Positions 41,894 to 51,890 are shown, counted from the first letter of the stretch. The stretch is 64,000 nucleotides of DNA from DASYML01 sp036399835 (GCA_036399835.1 DASWMI010000068.1:17848-81847); one strand, 5' to 3'. Made by a program: numbers and translations. Notes: generated by a model from the letters alone, not told the origin.

Positions 41894-44800
41894 TTATCTG
41901 GCGAGGCAGGCGGCATTGCCCGCGAGCCTGTAAGTGCCGCTAAAGGCGCTGGCGAAGGAGGTGTCTATGGCCGTGTTCGAGCGCGTCGTCGTGTTGCCCG
42001 TTAGGGTAAAGGTGCGCGCGAAGATGCCGCCGAGCAGGTCGCCCGCCTTCGGGTTGCCCACCTTGTCGTTTGCCACGACGATAGTAATCGTCCCGTCTGG
42101 CGCGTACTTGCTTGCGGTATCCGCCGCCCCCGCCTTAGAGGTCACCGGAACGCCGACGGCCACCACCACGTTGACAACGGCTGTGCCATACTCAAAGGAG
42201 ACAGCGCCGTTAGTATCGGTCGTCATGCCGACGTAGTAGATGCCTCCCGTGCTCGCCGTCGCCGCAGAATTCCAGAAGACTCTATACTGGCGATTACGCT
42301 GGATAGCGCTCAGGTCTTTGACCTTGAGCGTAAAGACCAGCTTGCCTTTGCCGTCCGGCGTCGCGGCTTCGGAAATCGAGAGCCACTGTATATCCAGGTC
42401 ATTGTTCGTCAAGGGCGCGCCCGTCTGGTCGCCCGTCCTATCGCTGGCGATGACCTTCCCCGGCGCAGCGCAGCTATCCGTCGCCTTAACGGGGCTGACG
42501 GCTGTCGCAGAACTGCCGCACGCCGCGCTCTCGCCGATGGCATTGGAAGCCGTCACGAGATAGAGATAGTTAGAGCCTGAAGGAGCGCTCGTATCATCGT
42601 AGGTTCTGGAATTTGCGCCGAGCGTGGCGAGCGTCGTGGTCTGCCCGTTGATCGTGCGATAGACCTTGTAGCCCGTAATCGCAGAACCGCCGTTATCCGG
42701 CTCGGTCCATGAAAGGTGGACCACTCCCGCCGTGTCTCTCGTCGCCTTGGCCGTTGGCAGAGCTGGCGCTGTCACCCTGTTGACCTCCGCGTCGAATTCC
42801 TCGAACAATCCCTTGCCGCCGGACTGTCGAGCGATGGCCGCCAGAGCAGTGTAGGAGTTGCCCGTCGCTCCCACCGGAGCATCAACGCAAGAACCCGTAC
42901 AGCCGTCGGCATAACCGACCAGCACGCGTCCCTTCTCGTCAATGGTCGCATCCATGAAGTCCAGGAGGTTGCGATGAATCTGCGAGCCTCCGCCGAGCCA
43001 GATGCCGCCGCGCTGAACCGGGTCTCCGGGTGTGGCATTGACTGTGGTCCAGCTCTTGCCGCCATCGAACGTATAAGCGACGTAGAGATGCCAGACTCCT
43101 GGGAAGTTGACGGCGGTCATGTCGCCTGCGGTGGTCGTGCCGAGGAAGGCGAAGGCCGCGCGGTCATCGTCGCCCGCCACCATTGCCGGGAAGGCTATGT
43201 TCTTGAGCCCTAAATCAGCGCCGACATCCTGATCGTCGCTCCAGGACTTCTTCCCGTCAGCATCCGTATGCAGAACCGCCGTGTGCGGGTGGCCGTCGCC
43301 GTTGACATAGCCGAAATAGACTGTGCCTTGATCGCCAATCCCGACCGAAGGATCGCTGCTGCCGGACGTGCTGAAAGGATTGGCAAAGACTTTCCAGGTC
43401 ACGCCGTTGTCTACAGAGTAGATGACGCCGTTCTTTCCGTTGCAGGACTTGTTCGGGACATAGGCCGTCCCGTCGGGCGCGACCTTGATATGGCCGTGCA
43501 GCCCGCCGCATTGCTCGAAAGCATAGATGGGCACTGCTGGTCCAAAAGTCAGGCCGCCGTTAAGGCTCAGGGCGCAGTTGGCATAACCGTTGCCCGAAAG
43601 CTGTAGGGTATCCTGCGCGCAATAGTAGACGCCGTTCGGATATGTCGCGCCGGACGGGATGGGAGCGTGGAGTGGTCCACCTCCGAGCGTCTGGTGGTCT
43701 ATCCCTGAGGTCAGGCCCGCGCCCTGAATCGGCGTCCAGAGGTCGCCGTCATTATCCGTAAAGGCCGCTGCGCTCTCGGTCGTCGGATAGAGAAGCTGCG
43801 AGACGAAGGTGCGGCCCGTTGTGCTGTCAGTGTAGAGAATGGGATCAAAGCTAATCTGCGAAGTCGGGGCAATCTTGTTCTCCCAGTTGGCGGTCGTCAA
43901 CGAAGGACAACTGTCGTTGAAGCTGACGCGCAGCGTGGAGAGTCCGGACTGGAAGAATATCTTGCCCGTCTTCCAGTTCGCGCCGATGGAAGGCTCTCCG
44001 GCGTCCGTCCCAAAGCCGCTGCCCTCGGACGGATTGAAGTTGCGGAAGCGCGGCGTGTCCTGGCCCAAATTCGGTTGAGGCGGAGGAGTCGGCTGCGGAG
44101 ACGGCGCGGGGCAGGCGCTGCTGCCGACCAGCTTGTAAGGCTGCTGGCTGGTCGAATCGGCGGGCGCGAAGACTACGCCCGTGCTGATTCTCGAATCGCC
44201 ATAGACGGTGATGGTCTCTCCGGCCTTTGGCGCACCGACCTTGCTGTTGGAGATAAGTATTCTAATCTCTCCGGTCGCAGGGTCGTAGCTGCCTTCATCC
44301 GCGTTGCCATCGGTCGTCACGCCCGTTGTCACCGTGCCGTAGATGTAAGTGACGTTGCCATTCTTGTCGGAGAGCATGCTGACGTGATAGGTCTTCGCCG
44401 CTCCGCCCGGCGGAGTGTAGATAAAGAACGCGCGCCAGATACCATTGATGGGTATCGTGGAGAGGTCCGCGACCTTGATCGTGAACTGCAACTTGTCAAC
44501 TCGCGTGTTGCTGTTATCTATCGCCGCAGGCTCTGCCACAGAGACGGAGATCAGGTCCAGTTGCCTGTTCTGCTGCGTCTGGCCTCCGGTCTGGTCGCCC
44601 GCCGGGTCTGTCACGACCTTGGTCCCGGGCGCGTGACAGGTATCCACATTGGGCGAAGCGCTCGGCGAAGGAGATGGTGAAGGCGAAGCGTTCGGCGACG
44701 GCGATGGAGACGGGTCCGGGTCTGCGATTTCGCAGACGGCCCAGTTAGCGCCGAAAGAGCCTTCATTGTCCGGCGCGCGATCATTCGGCTGGATGTAGAC

Positions 44801-47440
44801 GAGCGCGCCCTGTATCGCCGTCCCGATGCCTGAGATGGTCAGCGCATAGGGTTCTGTGACGGCGGGCGTCGCGCCGCTTCCGGCGGCGACAGGAATCGTC
44901 GGGTTGCCGACGCCGCTCAAGGGAACTGTGACCGTGATGGTCCCGTTTGGTCCAGCGTTAAAAGAGCCGGTCGCGACGTTGTAGTCCTTGAGCTGGTTGC
45001 CCTCCGTGTCAAACTCGCCGTACCAGTAAGAGAATTCTCCGGTCGGGTCCGGCTCGTCCACTTCGGTCGCGTAGGTCTTGCCGTCCGGGGCTTTCCAGAC
45101 GACGTAGTAGTAAGTGTTGAGCGTGCCGTTAATCGGCATCAGCGACAGGTTCTTGAGCCTCATCGTCGTCGTCAGGGTCTTGGCCGCAGTATTGACGGAG
45201 AATGAGACATTGACGATGTCAACCTGCTGCGTATCGCCGCTGCCCGCGCCGCCTATGGCGGGGTTGATGGCATCGTCTGTTGAATCGTTGATGACGTTGA
45301 CGCCGTCGCATGAATCCGCCTGTGGCGGTGGTGGAGGCGGCAGGGCGTCGCTCGAATTGACTTCACACGCGCCGCCTTCGCCAACAGAGTTGACGGCTGT
45401 GACGCGGTAGAAGTAGGTCGTGTTGGGGTCGGCTGAGGTGTCGTTGTAACTCTTGTTCGTCACCGTGACGGGAGCAGCGTAGCCACCCGTTAGCGTTCCG
45501 CGATAAACCTTGTAGCCCGTAATCGCTGAGCCGCCGTTGTCCGGCTCGGGCCAGGAGAGCTGCACGCCGGAGCTGTCTTTATGAACGGTGACGAGCGGCG
45601 CTTTCGGCACGCTCGGTTCGGCATGGTCAAACTTGGCGATGAGGCCGCGACCACCCGATTGCCTGGCGATTGTTCCGAGGCTGCTGCGAGATGTCGAAGC
45701 ACTCTTGCAACCCGTGCAGCCGTCAGCATAGCCGACGAGCACGCGGCCCTGCCGGTCAATCGTCACATCCATAAAGTCCAGCAGGTTGCGCCAGGCAACG
45801 TTTCCGCCCTGAAGCCAGATGCCTCCAATCTGGACCGGATCATCGGGCGTCGCGTCAACCGTAAACCATGAATCGCCGCTATCGTAAGTGTAGGCGACAT
45901 AGAGATGCCAGACGCCCTTGAATGTTCCCGATTGAAAATTCCCTTCGGTCGTTGAATCCGCGGTCGGCGTGCCTATAAAAGCATAGGCCGCGCGCGTGTC
46001 GTCGCCCGCCACGACCGCCGGAAAGACTGTGTTCTGGATTCCGTGGGCGACGCCGACATCGGAATCGTTGACCCAGTGGTCGCCCTTATCATGCGAGACG
46101 GCGATACGCGCGTGGCCTGTTCTGCCGTCAACATAGCCGAAATAGAGCGTGCCGCCCGCGCCTATGCCGAGCGATGGGTCGTTATCGGATGAACCCGAAT
46201 TCGGGACCGCCTTAATCTTCCAGGTGACCCCGTTGTCATCGGAACGAACGACGGCCTGCTCGCTCCCGCAGCCCTTGTTGGGAACGTAAACGGTCCCATC
46301 CGGCGCGACCTTGACGTGGCCGTGCAGCCCGCCGCACTCGGTAGAATAAATCGTCACGGCTGGTCCATAAGTTAAACCGCCGTCAAGACTGAGCGCGCAG
46401 TTAGCCAGCAAGAGGTCTTGCGCGCAGTAATAAACGCCGTTCGGATAGACTGGACCTTTCGGGTCTCTGGTCAGGGGCGGAGCCAGCGGGCCGCCGCCAA
46501 TCGTCTGATGGTCTATCCCTGAGACGATGCCCGACCCCTGGCTCGGAATCCACGTCTCGCCGTCATCATCCGTGACGGACGAGGCGCTCTGCGCAGTGTA
46601 AGCGCCGCCGGGAGCCTGTAGCAGCGAGACGATGGTGCGATTGGTCGTGCGGTCTGTAAAAAGAATTGGGTCTTGATCGTTGACGGAAGTCGGCGCGGGC
46701 TTGTTCTCCCAGCTAACCCTGGCCGGTGAAGTGCAATCATCAAAGCTCGCGCGCAAAGTATTCTTGTCGGCCTGAAAGAGCACCCTGCCCGTCTTCCAGT
46801 TCGCGCCGATGGAAGGCTCGCCCGACTGCCCGCCCATCGTCAGCGGCGAGGCGTAGTTGTGGAAGCGCGGCGCTGTCCCCTGCGGCAGTTGCGGGACACC
46901 TGACGGCGGGCGGTCAACGATGCTGATGTTTGCCGTAAAGCTCTGGCCCAGAGGATTGAAGGGCACGACCCTCAGCCTGTACTGTCCCGAAGTGGCCGGA
47001 AAATATGCGACCTCCGGGTCGCTCGCGGTGGCCGCCGGCTGCATCTCCGTGTTGTTCGTGATGGACCTCACGTAGAGGTCAAAGTCTGCCGTCGCCTGCG
47101 GCCAGCTAATCTCTACGCGGACGAGCTTGGCGGCGTCAGTCCCCTCCGGCACGTCAACAGTCAAAGTGAAATCATCGCACGGATGCGCCTCATCGCCGCA
47201 CGTCGGATCGGAAGAATCTCCCACCTGCCCGTTGACCAGATTGCTCGGGTTGGCGACCAGAAACGGACCTGCCGAGTAAGAAATTGGTCCACTCGACATG
47301 GTCAGCGTCCCGCTCGACGGATTGCTGGCCCTGACTCCTATGACCAGCGCCGCAGCCGCCAGACAGATAGCCGCCGCGAGCATCACTCTCACACGCAGCC
47401 TGGAAGAAAAAGTGCGATCCTTTAGCAGATTTCGGGACAT
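41894..47440 (-). CDS. Giant secreted protein with duplicated BNR/sialidase-like, fibronectin III and repeat domains
   Basis: An 1848-aa exported protein; the ATG at 47440 follows AAAGGAG. Signal anchor 1-38 (VMLAAAICLAAAALVIGVRA). Then a pre-peptidase-like domain about 70-165 (VPEGTDAAKLVRVEISWP), and two homologous halves: BNR-like propellers at about 195-645 and 1175-1560 (shared GEPSIGANWKTG, LSLDGGLT.GPAV, GLHGHVKVAPDGT.YVPN), fibronectin III domains (SWPEPDNGGSAITGYKVYR) at about 650-735 and 1575-1660, and three copies of a domain starting DSC/DTC with VxxDxxGDQTG. A Pro/Ser/Asp linker near 945-965 joins the halves. No enzymatic motif could be confirmed. No anchor domain is visible at the C terminus. 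Confidence 0.85.
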   Translation of the reverse strand: MSRNLLKDRTFSSRLRVRVMLAAAICLAAAALVIGVRASNPSSGTLTMSSGPISYSAGPFLVANPSNLVNGQVGDSSDPTCGDEAHPCDDFTLTVDVPEGTDAAKLVRVEISWPQATADFDLYVRSITNNTEMQPAATASDPEVAYFPATSGQYRLRVVPFNPLGQSFTANISIVDRPPSGVPQLPQGTAPRFHNYASPLTMGGQSGEPSIGANWKTGRVLFQADKNTLRASFDDCTSPARVSWENKPAPTSVNDQDPILFTDRTTNRTIVSLLQAPGGAYTAQSASSVTDDDGETWIPSQGSGIVSGIDHQTIGGGPLAPPLTRDPKGPVYPNGVYYCAQDLLLANCALSLDGGLTYGPAVTIYSTECGGLHGHVKVAPDGTVYVPNKGCGSEQAVVRSDDNGVTWKIKAVPNSGSSDNDPSLGIGAGGTLYFGYVDGRTGHARIAVSHDKGDHWVNDSDVGVAHGIQNTVFPAVVAGDDTRAAYAFIGTPTADSTTEGNFQSGTFKGVWHLYVAYTYDSGDSWFTVDATPDDPVQIGGIWLQGGNVAWRNLLDFMDVTIDRQGRVLVGYADGCTGCKSASTSRSSLGTIARQSGGRGLIAKFDHAEPSVPKAPLVTVHKDSSGVQLSWPEPDNGGSAITGYKVYRGTLTGGYAAPVTVTNKSYNDTSADPNTTYFYRVTAVNSVGEGGACEVNSSDALPPPPPPQADSCDGVNVINDSTDDAINPAIGGAGSGDTQQVDIVNVSFSVNTAAKTLTTTMRLKNLSLMPINGTLNTYYYVVWKAPDGKTYATEVDEPDPTGEFSYWYGEFDTEGNQLKDYNVATGSFNAGPNGTITVTVPLSGVGNPTIPVAAGSGATPAVTEPYALTISGIGTAIQGALVYIQPNDRAPDNEGSFGANWAVCEIADPDPSPSPSPNASPSPSPSPSASPNVDTCHAPGTKVVTDPAGDQTGGQTQQNRQLDLISVSVAEPAAIDNSNTRVDKLQFTIKVADLSTIPINGIWRAFFIYTPPGGAAKTYHVSMLSDKNGNVTYIYGTVTTGVTTDGNADEGSYDPATGEIRILISNSKVGAPKAGETITVYGDSRISTGVVFAPADSTSQQPYKLVGSSACPAPSPQPTPPPQPNLGQDTPRFRNFNPSEGSGFGTDAGEPSIGANWKTGKIFFQSGLSTLRVSFNDSCPSLTTANWENKIAPTSQISFDPILYTDSTTGRTFVSQLLYPTTESAAAFTDNDGDLWTPIQGAGLTSGIDHQTLGGGPLHAPIPSGATYPNGVYYCAQDTLQLSGNGYANCALSLNGGLTFGPAVPIYAFEQCGGLHGHIKVAPDGTAYVPNKSCNGKNGVIYSVDNGVTWKVFANPFSTSGSSDPSVGIGDQGTVYFGYVNGDGHPHTAVLHTDADGKKSWSDDQDVGADLGLKNIAFPAMVAGDDDRAAFAFLGTTTAGDMTAVNFPGVWHLYVAYTFDGGKSWTTVNATPGDPVQRGGIWLGGGSQIHRNLLDFMDATIDEKGRVLVGYADGCTGSCVDAPVGATGNSYTALAAIARQSGGKGLFEEFDAEVNRVTAPALPTAKATRDTAGVVHLSWTEPDNGGSAITGYKVYRTINGQTTTLATLGANSRTYDDTSAPSGSNYLYLVTASNAIGESAACGSSATAVSPVKATDSCAAPGKVIASDRTGDQTGAPLTNNDLDIQWLSISEAATPDGKGKLVFTLKVKDLSAIQRNRQYRVFWNSAATASTGGIYYVGMTTDTNGAVSFEYGTAVVNVVVAVGVPVTSKAGAADTASKYAPDGTITIVVANDKVGNPKAGDLLGGIFARTFTLTGNTTTRSNTAIDTSFASAFSGTYRLAGNAACLAR

Positions 47441-47696
47441 GACGTTCTCCTTTGAGAAAGAGGTGGCAAATAACCAGTTCAGAGCGTTTTCAAACCGTCA
47501 GGTGGACGTTTACTTTTGCGATGGGTACATCATATAGACCCTGCTTGAGAAATCCTTGAGCTTTTCTTGAGGCCGCCCGAAAAGGACCAGCGATGAGAGA
47601 TAAGTTATGAAAGCAGAAGCTTTTAAGGCTAGATAGCCGATCTCTTGAGGAGCGCCGAAAAGCCCTTTCGGGGGGCGACTCAAATCCGAGGCGTAA

Positions 47697-47745
47697 AAAG
47701 AGAGCAGCCGCGAAAGTTTGCTTAACTTTCGCGGCTGCTCTCTTT
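47697..47745 (-). terminator. Strong bidirectional terminator
   Basis: A perfect 22-bp stem: left arm 47697-47718 begins AAAGAGAGCAGCCGCG, right arm 47724-47745 is its exact complement, loop TGCTT. On the minus strand it ends in a T-run and lies 70 bp past the zinc-ribbon gene. It separates that gene from the giant surface protein gene. Confidence 0.93.
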
Positions 47746-47815
47746 AAATTTGGAGCTGGCGATGAGGCTTGGCTTGTCTCTTGTCGCCTTGCGGCCCTCG
47801 CTGGTCCAGAAGCGA

Positions 47816-48616
47816 TTAGATGGCGGCTACTTTGAGCGCCACGTTGAAATCGCGGTACAACTCGTTGAAGCTGCGTATGGAGCGTTCGAGCGCGAAGGGA
47901 AGATTCTCAATATCAGCGTGGTTGACCACCAGATTGACGTTGTGTATGAAGGCCGCGTGCGCATCCTGCGTGCGGGCTGTGGGAGAGAATTGGACGAAGA
48001 AGAGGCGACGGCGAACGGCTGTGCGCAGGGCTGAGATTTCGCGTGTGACGAAGGCCGCGCCTTGTTCGACGGGGTCGAACTCAGGGTCCAGGATGACTAT
48101 ATCCATGTGCTCTTCGCGCATACGCTCGATGGCCTGCGTCGTGTCGGAGGCGACAAAGACCTGATAGTTATTGCTTGCCAGGAGGCGCGCCGCCGTCTCC
48201 CTGTGCGCGGGCGAGATGCACAAAAGCACTTTGCGCCGCTCCCATGCGGGTCGCTCTCCGCCGTCCTGTTTTCCCTTAGCCAATCCGCCGCGCTGGAGCA
48301 GCTCTAACAAGAGTTGGCCCAACTCTCCAGACTCCGCAGCAGCGGGTGCGTTCGTATAAGCCTGCACTTCAGCCTCTTCTATATTCGAGACCGAATCGGG
48401 CTTGAAGGCCGGGGCGGCCTTCGGCTGCTCGTACCTGGGATTGCCCGTCGAAGGCGAACCGCCGACGGCCAGCGCGCCCTGATTCGAGGTGGACGCGGGA
48501 GGCTGGACGTTGATGATGTTCTGGCATTTCGGGCAACGCAGAGTGAAAGAGCGCGCGGGAACTTTCGCGTCGTCCAACTGCAAGCGAGCCGTGCATTGTG
48601 AACAGTTGACAATCAT
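47816..48616 (-). CDS. Zinc-ribbon protein with a receiver-like domain
   Basis: A 266-aa protein. Residues 1-40 form an MJ0042-type zinc ribbon: CSQC near 5 and CPKC near 28. After a Pro/Ala-rich linker a CheY-like domain (about 128-250) has RRKVLLCISPAHRETAARLLASNNYQVFVA and IVILDPEFDPVEQG; the acidic pair after beta 1 is absent, so phosphorylation is doubtful. It is the second gene after pilT, 74 bp away on the same strand, and may be a pilus or polarity regulator by context. Confidence 0.7.
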   Translation of the reverse strand: MIVNCSQCTARLQLDDAKVPARSFTLRCPKCQNIINVQPPASTSNQGALAVGGSPSTGNPRYEQPKAAPAFKPDSVSNIEEAEVQAYTNAPAAAESGELGQLLLELLQRGGLAKGKQDGGERPAWERRKVLLCISPAHRETAARLLASNNYQVFVASDTTQAIERMREEHMDIVILDPEFDPVEQGAAFVTREISALRTAVRRRLFFVQFSPTARTQDAHAAFIHNVNLVVNHADIENLPFALERSIRSFNELYRDFNVALKVAAI

Positions 48617-48689
48617 AAGTAATCACGGATGAAGGATGAGGGATCAAGAAGATGAGAGGACTGCCTTTCTTCTTCTATCCGACATCTCT

Positions 48690-49868
48690 TTATTCAATCA
48701 TGCTGAGCATTGAGCCGGGGGCCGGAGCCGCGCCGACCGTGGTGGTCTCTGCGCGTATGAAGTCTTCCGAAGAGGAGAGACCCTTGAGCGCGAGCAGCAG
48801 GTTGTTCTGGTTAGTGGCAAAGGCCAGTCCGTCTTCCAAAGAGACTATCTGGCGTTCTATCAGGTCGCGTAAGACGGTGTCGAAATCCTGCATCCCGTCA
48901 TGCTTGCCGTCGCGCATGGCATCGAGCAGAGACTTTCCTTCCTCTTCGCCGACCTCTATGTACTCGCGCGTGCGCGGGCTGGACTTGAGAATCTCGACGG
49001 CGGCGACGCGCCCGCGCATGTCAGCGCGCGGAATCAATCGCTGCGAAACGATATAGCGGAAGGTCTGGGCCAGCCGCGTGCGTATCACGCGCTCTTCATT
49101 CTTGGGATACATGCCGATGATGCGGTCAACGGTCTTGGACGCATCAATCGTGTGGAGCGTAGAGAGCACCAGGTGGCCCGTCTCAGCCGCTTCAAGCGCA
49201 ATCTCGGTCGTTTCGTAATCGCGCATCTCGCCAATCAGGATGACTTTCGGAGCCTGTCGCAGCGCGGCCCTCAGCGCCGAAGGAAAATCTCTCGTGTCGT
49301 GGCCGACCTCGCGCTGGTTGATAGTCGAATTTTTATGTTGGTGCAGGTATTCAATCGGGTCTTCGATGGTCACGACGTGGTAGTGCTTGGTCTCGTTGAT
49401 GATGTCAATGATGGCCGCGAGCGTGGAAGATTTGCCAGAGCCGGTTGGTCCGGTGACGAGCACTATGCCGTTGCGCAGCTCCGCTATCTCAGACAACTGC
49501 TTTGGCAGCGAGAGCGTTCTGAGGGTCGGAATATCTGTCGGGATAACGCGCATGACGATTGAGTATGTCCCGCGCTGCTGGAAGATGTTGACGCGGAAAC
49601 GCACGCGCGAAGGCAGGCTATAGCTGAGGTCCGCGGTGCCCAAATGGACCAGCCGCTCCGCCGCATCAGGATGACCCTGAAGCAGCGTCATGGCGATAAT
49701 CTCCGTCTGGTAGGGCGTCAGCTTTTGCAGCCCCAAAGGCTGGACCGGAGTCAGCTTGCCGTTGATTTCCACCTGCGGCAACTGGCCCACGCTAAAATTG
49801 AGGTCGCTGATCTTATCGGAGACGAGCAGCATGCGCTCGATAATGGGCGGCAAATCGAAGAAGCTCAT
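48690..49868 (-). CDS. pilT: Type IV pilus retraction ATPase PilT
   Basis: A 392-aa hexameric ATPase. The N-terminal PAS-like part includes DLNFSVGQLPQVEINGKL. Walker A GPTGSGKSSTL is near 140, the Asp-box follows with TIEDPIEYLHQHKN, Walker B is VILIGEMRD near 208 and the His-box HLVLSTLHTIDASKTVDR. The canonical AIRNLIRE is DFDTVLRDLIERQ here. This pattern fits PilT/PilU. PilT drives twitching motility. The other pilus genes of this window are at 56-59 kb. Confidence 0.94.
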   Translation of the reverse strand: MSFFDLPPIIERMLLVSDKISDLNFSVGQLPQVEINGKLTPVQPLGLQKLTPYQTEIIAMTLLQGHPDAAERLVHLGTADLSYSLPSRVRFRVNIFQQRGTYSIVMRVIPTDIPTLRTLSLPKQLSEIAELRNGIVLVTGPTGSGKSSTLAAIIDIINETKHYHVVTIEDPIEYLHQHKNSTINQREVGHDTRDFPSALRAALRQAPKVILIGEMRDYETTEIALEAAETGHLVLSTLHTIDASKTVDRIIGMYPKNEERVIRTRLAQTFRYIVSQRLIPRADMRGRVAAVEILKSSPRTREYIEVGEEEGKSLLDAMRDGKHDGMQDFDTVLRDLIERQIVSLEDGLAFATNQNNLLLALKGLSSSEDFIRAETTTVGAAPAPGSMLSMIE

Positions 49869-50084
49869 GCCGTTTTGAAACTCCCTGTTTGAAGTGATTT
49901 CGGAAGAGAAATTAAAGGCGGGACGCTCGGAAGCTTTAAGTCCGAACTTTACCAGTAGGTGAGCGGCCTTAGGTTGAGCCGCTCAAAAGACAATTTGATT
50001 GTGGCGTAAAAGCGGAATAAACGCAAGCAAAATCTACTGGCAGAAGGTTGCCCGAATCGAAGCCTTTAATCTCTGAAGGCCCGG

Positions 50085-50714
50085 TTAGCTTTGCAAGCTA
50101 TCGAGCAGCTCTCTGGTGCGCGAGGATATTTCTGCGGGCTGTGCTAAGAGCAGGCTGATGACGGCAAGCGAATCAGCGCCTGCCGCGAGCACTTGATGCG
50201 CGTTCCATAGATTGATGCCGCCGATGGCGACGAGCGGCATCTGGCCGACGGCCTCGCGCACACGCCGCAAGCCGTCCAGACCGACCACAGGCTCAGGATT
50301 CTCTTTCGATGAAGTCTGGAAGATTGGACCAATGGCGATGTAGTCAACGGGCAGCCGCGCAGCCTCTCTCGCCTGCTCGACGTTGTGTGTCGAGAAACCT
50401 ATGACGGCTTGCTCGCCGAGCAGACGGCGCGCGGCCTCCGGCTGAAGATCATCCTGGCCCAGATGTACGCCGTCCGCGCCCAAGGCGAGCGCGATGTCCG
50501 CACGGTCATTAATCAACACGCGCAGGCCGCGAGCGCGTGCGATACGCAAAGCTCCTTCGGCTTCCCTGTAAAACTCTACGGGCGAGAGATGCTTTTCGCG
50601 CAACTGGACCAGCTCCGCCCCGCCCAGACAGAGACGCGCGACCTGCTCGGCGTGCGATAAGCCTGAGAGCCGCGCGTCCGTGATGGGATAAAGTTTTGGC
50701 AGAAGCAATCGCAA
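50085..50714 (-). CDS. thiE: Thiamine-phosphate synthase
   Basis: A 209-aa TIM barrel joining hydroxymethylpyrimidine diphosphate and thiazole phosphate into thiamine phosphate. The family blocks are LVQLREKHLSPVEFY near 38, VLINDRADIALALGADGVHLGQDDL near 66, IGFSTHNVEQ and IGPIFQTSSKENPEP, then AIGGINLWN and GADSLAVIS. No TPP riboswitch is seen upstream. It is a single gene. Confidence 0.95.
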   Translation of the reverse strand: MRLLLPKLYPITDARLSGLSHAEQVARLCLGGAELVQLREKHLSPVEFYREAEGALRIARARGLRVLINDRADIALALGADGVHLGQDDLQPEAARRLLGEQAVIGFSTHNVEQAREAARLPVDYIAIGPIFQTSSKENPEPVVGLDGLRRVREAVGQMPLVAIGGINLWNAHQVLAAGADSLAVISLLLAQPAEISSRTRELLDSLQS

Positions 50715-50828
50715 GCCGGAATCAGTGACGCGAGAATTGGAGCGGCAATCTTTGATGATCGCGCTCAGTCAATCATTAATGATGATGCTCATCGGTCCGG
50801 CCTTAGACAAACGTTGCCACAGTCGCTT

Positions 50829-51890
50829 TTACGGATTCACGCCCGGCAGCCTGAATTCACCCTTCGAGGCGAGCTGAGCCGCCTCAGCCGGTCTGTACTC
50901 CCAGTGCCATGACTCGTTCGGAACGGCTCGGACAAATCCCAGACGCGGACCGTTCTTCTTGAGCCACTCGTAGATTTTGTCCGAGCCATCGAAGACATTA
51001 TGGCGTGTGTTGAGGTCAAAGGCCTGCCCGTGCTGGTGATTGGATGAACCGGCTTTGGCCGCATTATTCCCCTGGCCTATCTCAAACGCGTGGCGCAGGG
51101 CTGCCTGGCGTTGAAAGGTGCGGAAGGCGCTGTTGATGGAAATCTGTATGTTGTCCTCTTCAGCCGCATCCTTGAGCCTCATGTAAGCATCCAGGCTGTC
51201 GAGCGTAATCTGTTCCATCTCGCCGCCGAACCCGACGATGTTGACGAGAACCTTGCTCCCTATAAATTGGCCGTGTCGCCAGCAGGCATTCGGCCCTTTC
51301 TGGTCCTGCCACGCGGCGCCGGAATAGAAATCGCCGCAGCCTTCAGAAAGATTCGTGGCAGCGGTCCAGCCCAACTCCTCTTCGGGCGCGAACAGCCCGT
51401 CGGCAATCTTTCCCTTACTCACTTTGACGAATTTTTTATCAGGGGACGTGTCCGTCACGATGAGGAATGTGCCGCGCGGAATGGTCGTTCCCTTTGAAGC
51501 GAAGCTCGGCGGGCCTTCGCGTATAAAAGCTTTGGCGTCGGTGCAGGTCTTGTTCTGGCCCTGAGGCTCAAGCGCCCACTCGGCAGGAGCTAAACCTACA
51601 GTCTCGTTTTTGAAACCGCCTTCGAGATTCATGGCGGAGGTCCAGCCGAAGGGCGCGCCGTCGCCCGCGGCAGGGCGCGCAAAGACGAAAGTATGACGGT
51701 CATTATCAACTTTAACGTCCGTCACGGTAATCTCCGTGCGCTGCGGAATCAGCTTGACATCTCCGACCTTGCTGCCCGGCGGAATCGCGTCGCCCTCCTT
51801 ATACTTTGCAGATGTCAGGTCATCGTTGCGGATGATTGATTTACTGGATTCAACGACAAATACTTTCCCCTCGTAACTTCTGAAGCTCAT
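50829..51890 (-). CDS. M15 family D,D-carboxypeptidase / VanY-like protein without a signal peptide
   Basis: A 353-aa protein starting at the ATG at 51890, seven bases after GGAGG. The C-terminal peptidase has the zinc motif SSNHQHGQAFDL near 283 and NESWHWEYRP near 330, with the substrate motif SAFRTFQRQAA. The N-terminal 200 residues look like two SH3-type domains (FVVESSKSIIRNDD; GPPSFASKGTTIPRGTFLIV). No signal peptide or lipobox is visible, unusual for a peptidoglycan enzyme; it might be released by lysis or exported by a non-Sec route. The gene stands alone. Confidence 0.8.
   Translation of the reverse strand: MSFRSYEGKVFVVESSKSIIRNDDLTSAKYKEGDAIPPGSKVGDVKLIPQRTEITVTDVKVDNDRHTFVFARPAAGDGAPFGWTSAMNLEGGFKNETVGLAPAEWALEPQGQNKTCTDAKAFIREGPPSFASKGTTIPRGTFLIVTDTSPDKKFVKVSKGKIADGLFAPEEELGWTAATNLSEGCGDFYSGAAWQDQKGPNACWRHGQFIGSKVLVNIVGFGGEMEQITLDSLDAYMRLKDAAEEDNIQISINSAFRTFQRQAALRHAFEIGQGNNAAKAGSSNHQHGQAFDLNTRHNVFDGSDKIYEWLKKNGPRLGFVRAVPNESWHWEYRPAEAAQLASKGEFRLPGVNP

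Noticed and set aside
49960..49985. GAGCGGC/GCCGCTC hairpin between pilT and thiE
   Set aside because: Only a 7-bp stem with no T-run in the thiE direction, so not listed as a terminator.
50715..50828. Possible TPP riboswitch before thiE
   Set aside because: No CTGAGA or ACCTGA core found and the gap is only 114 bp.
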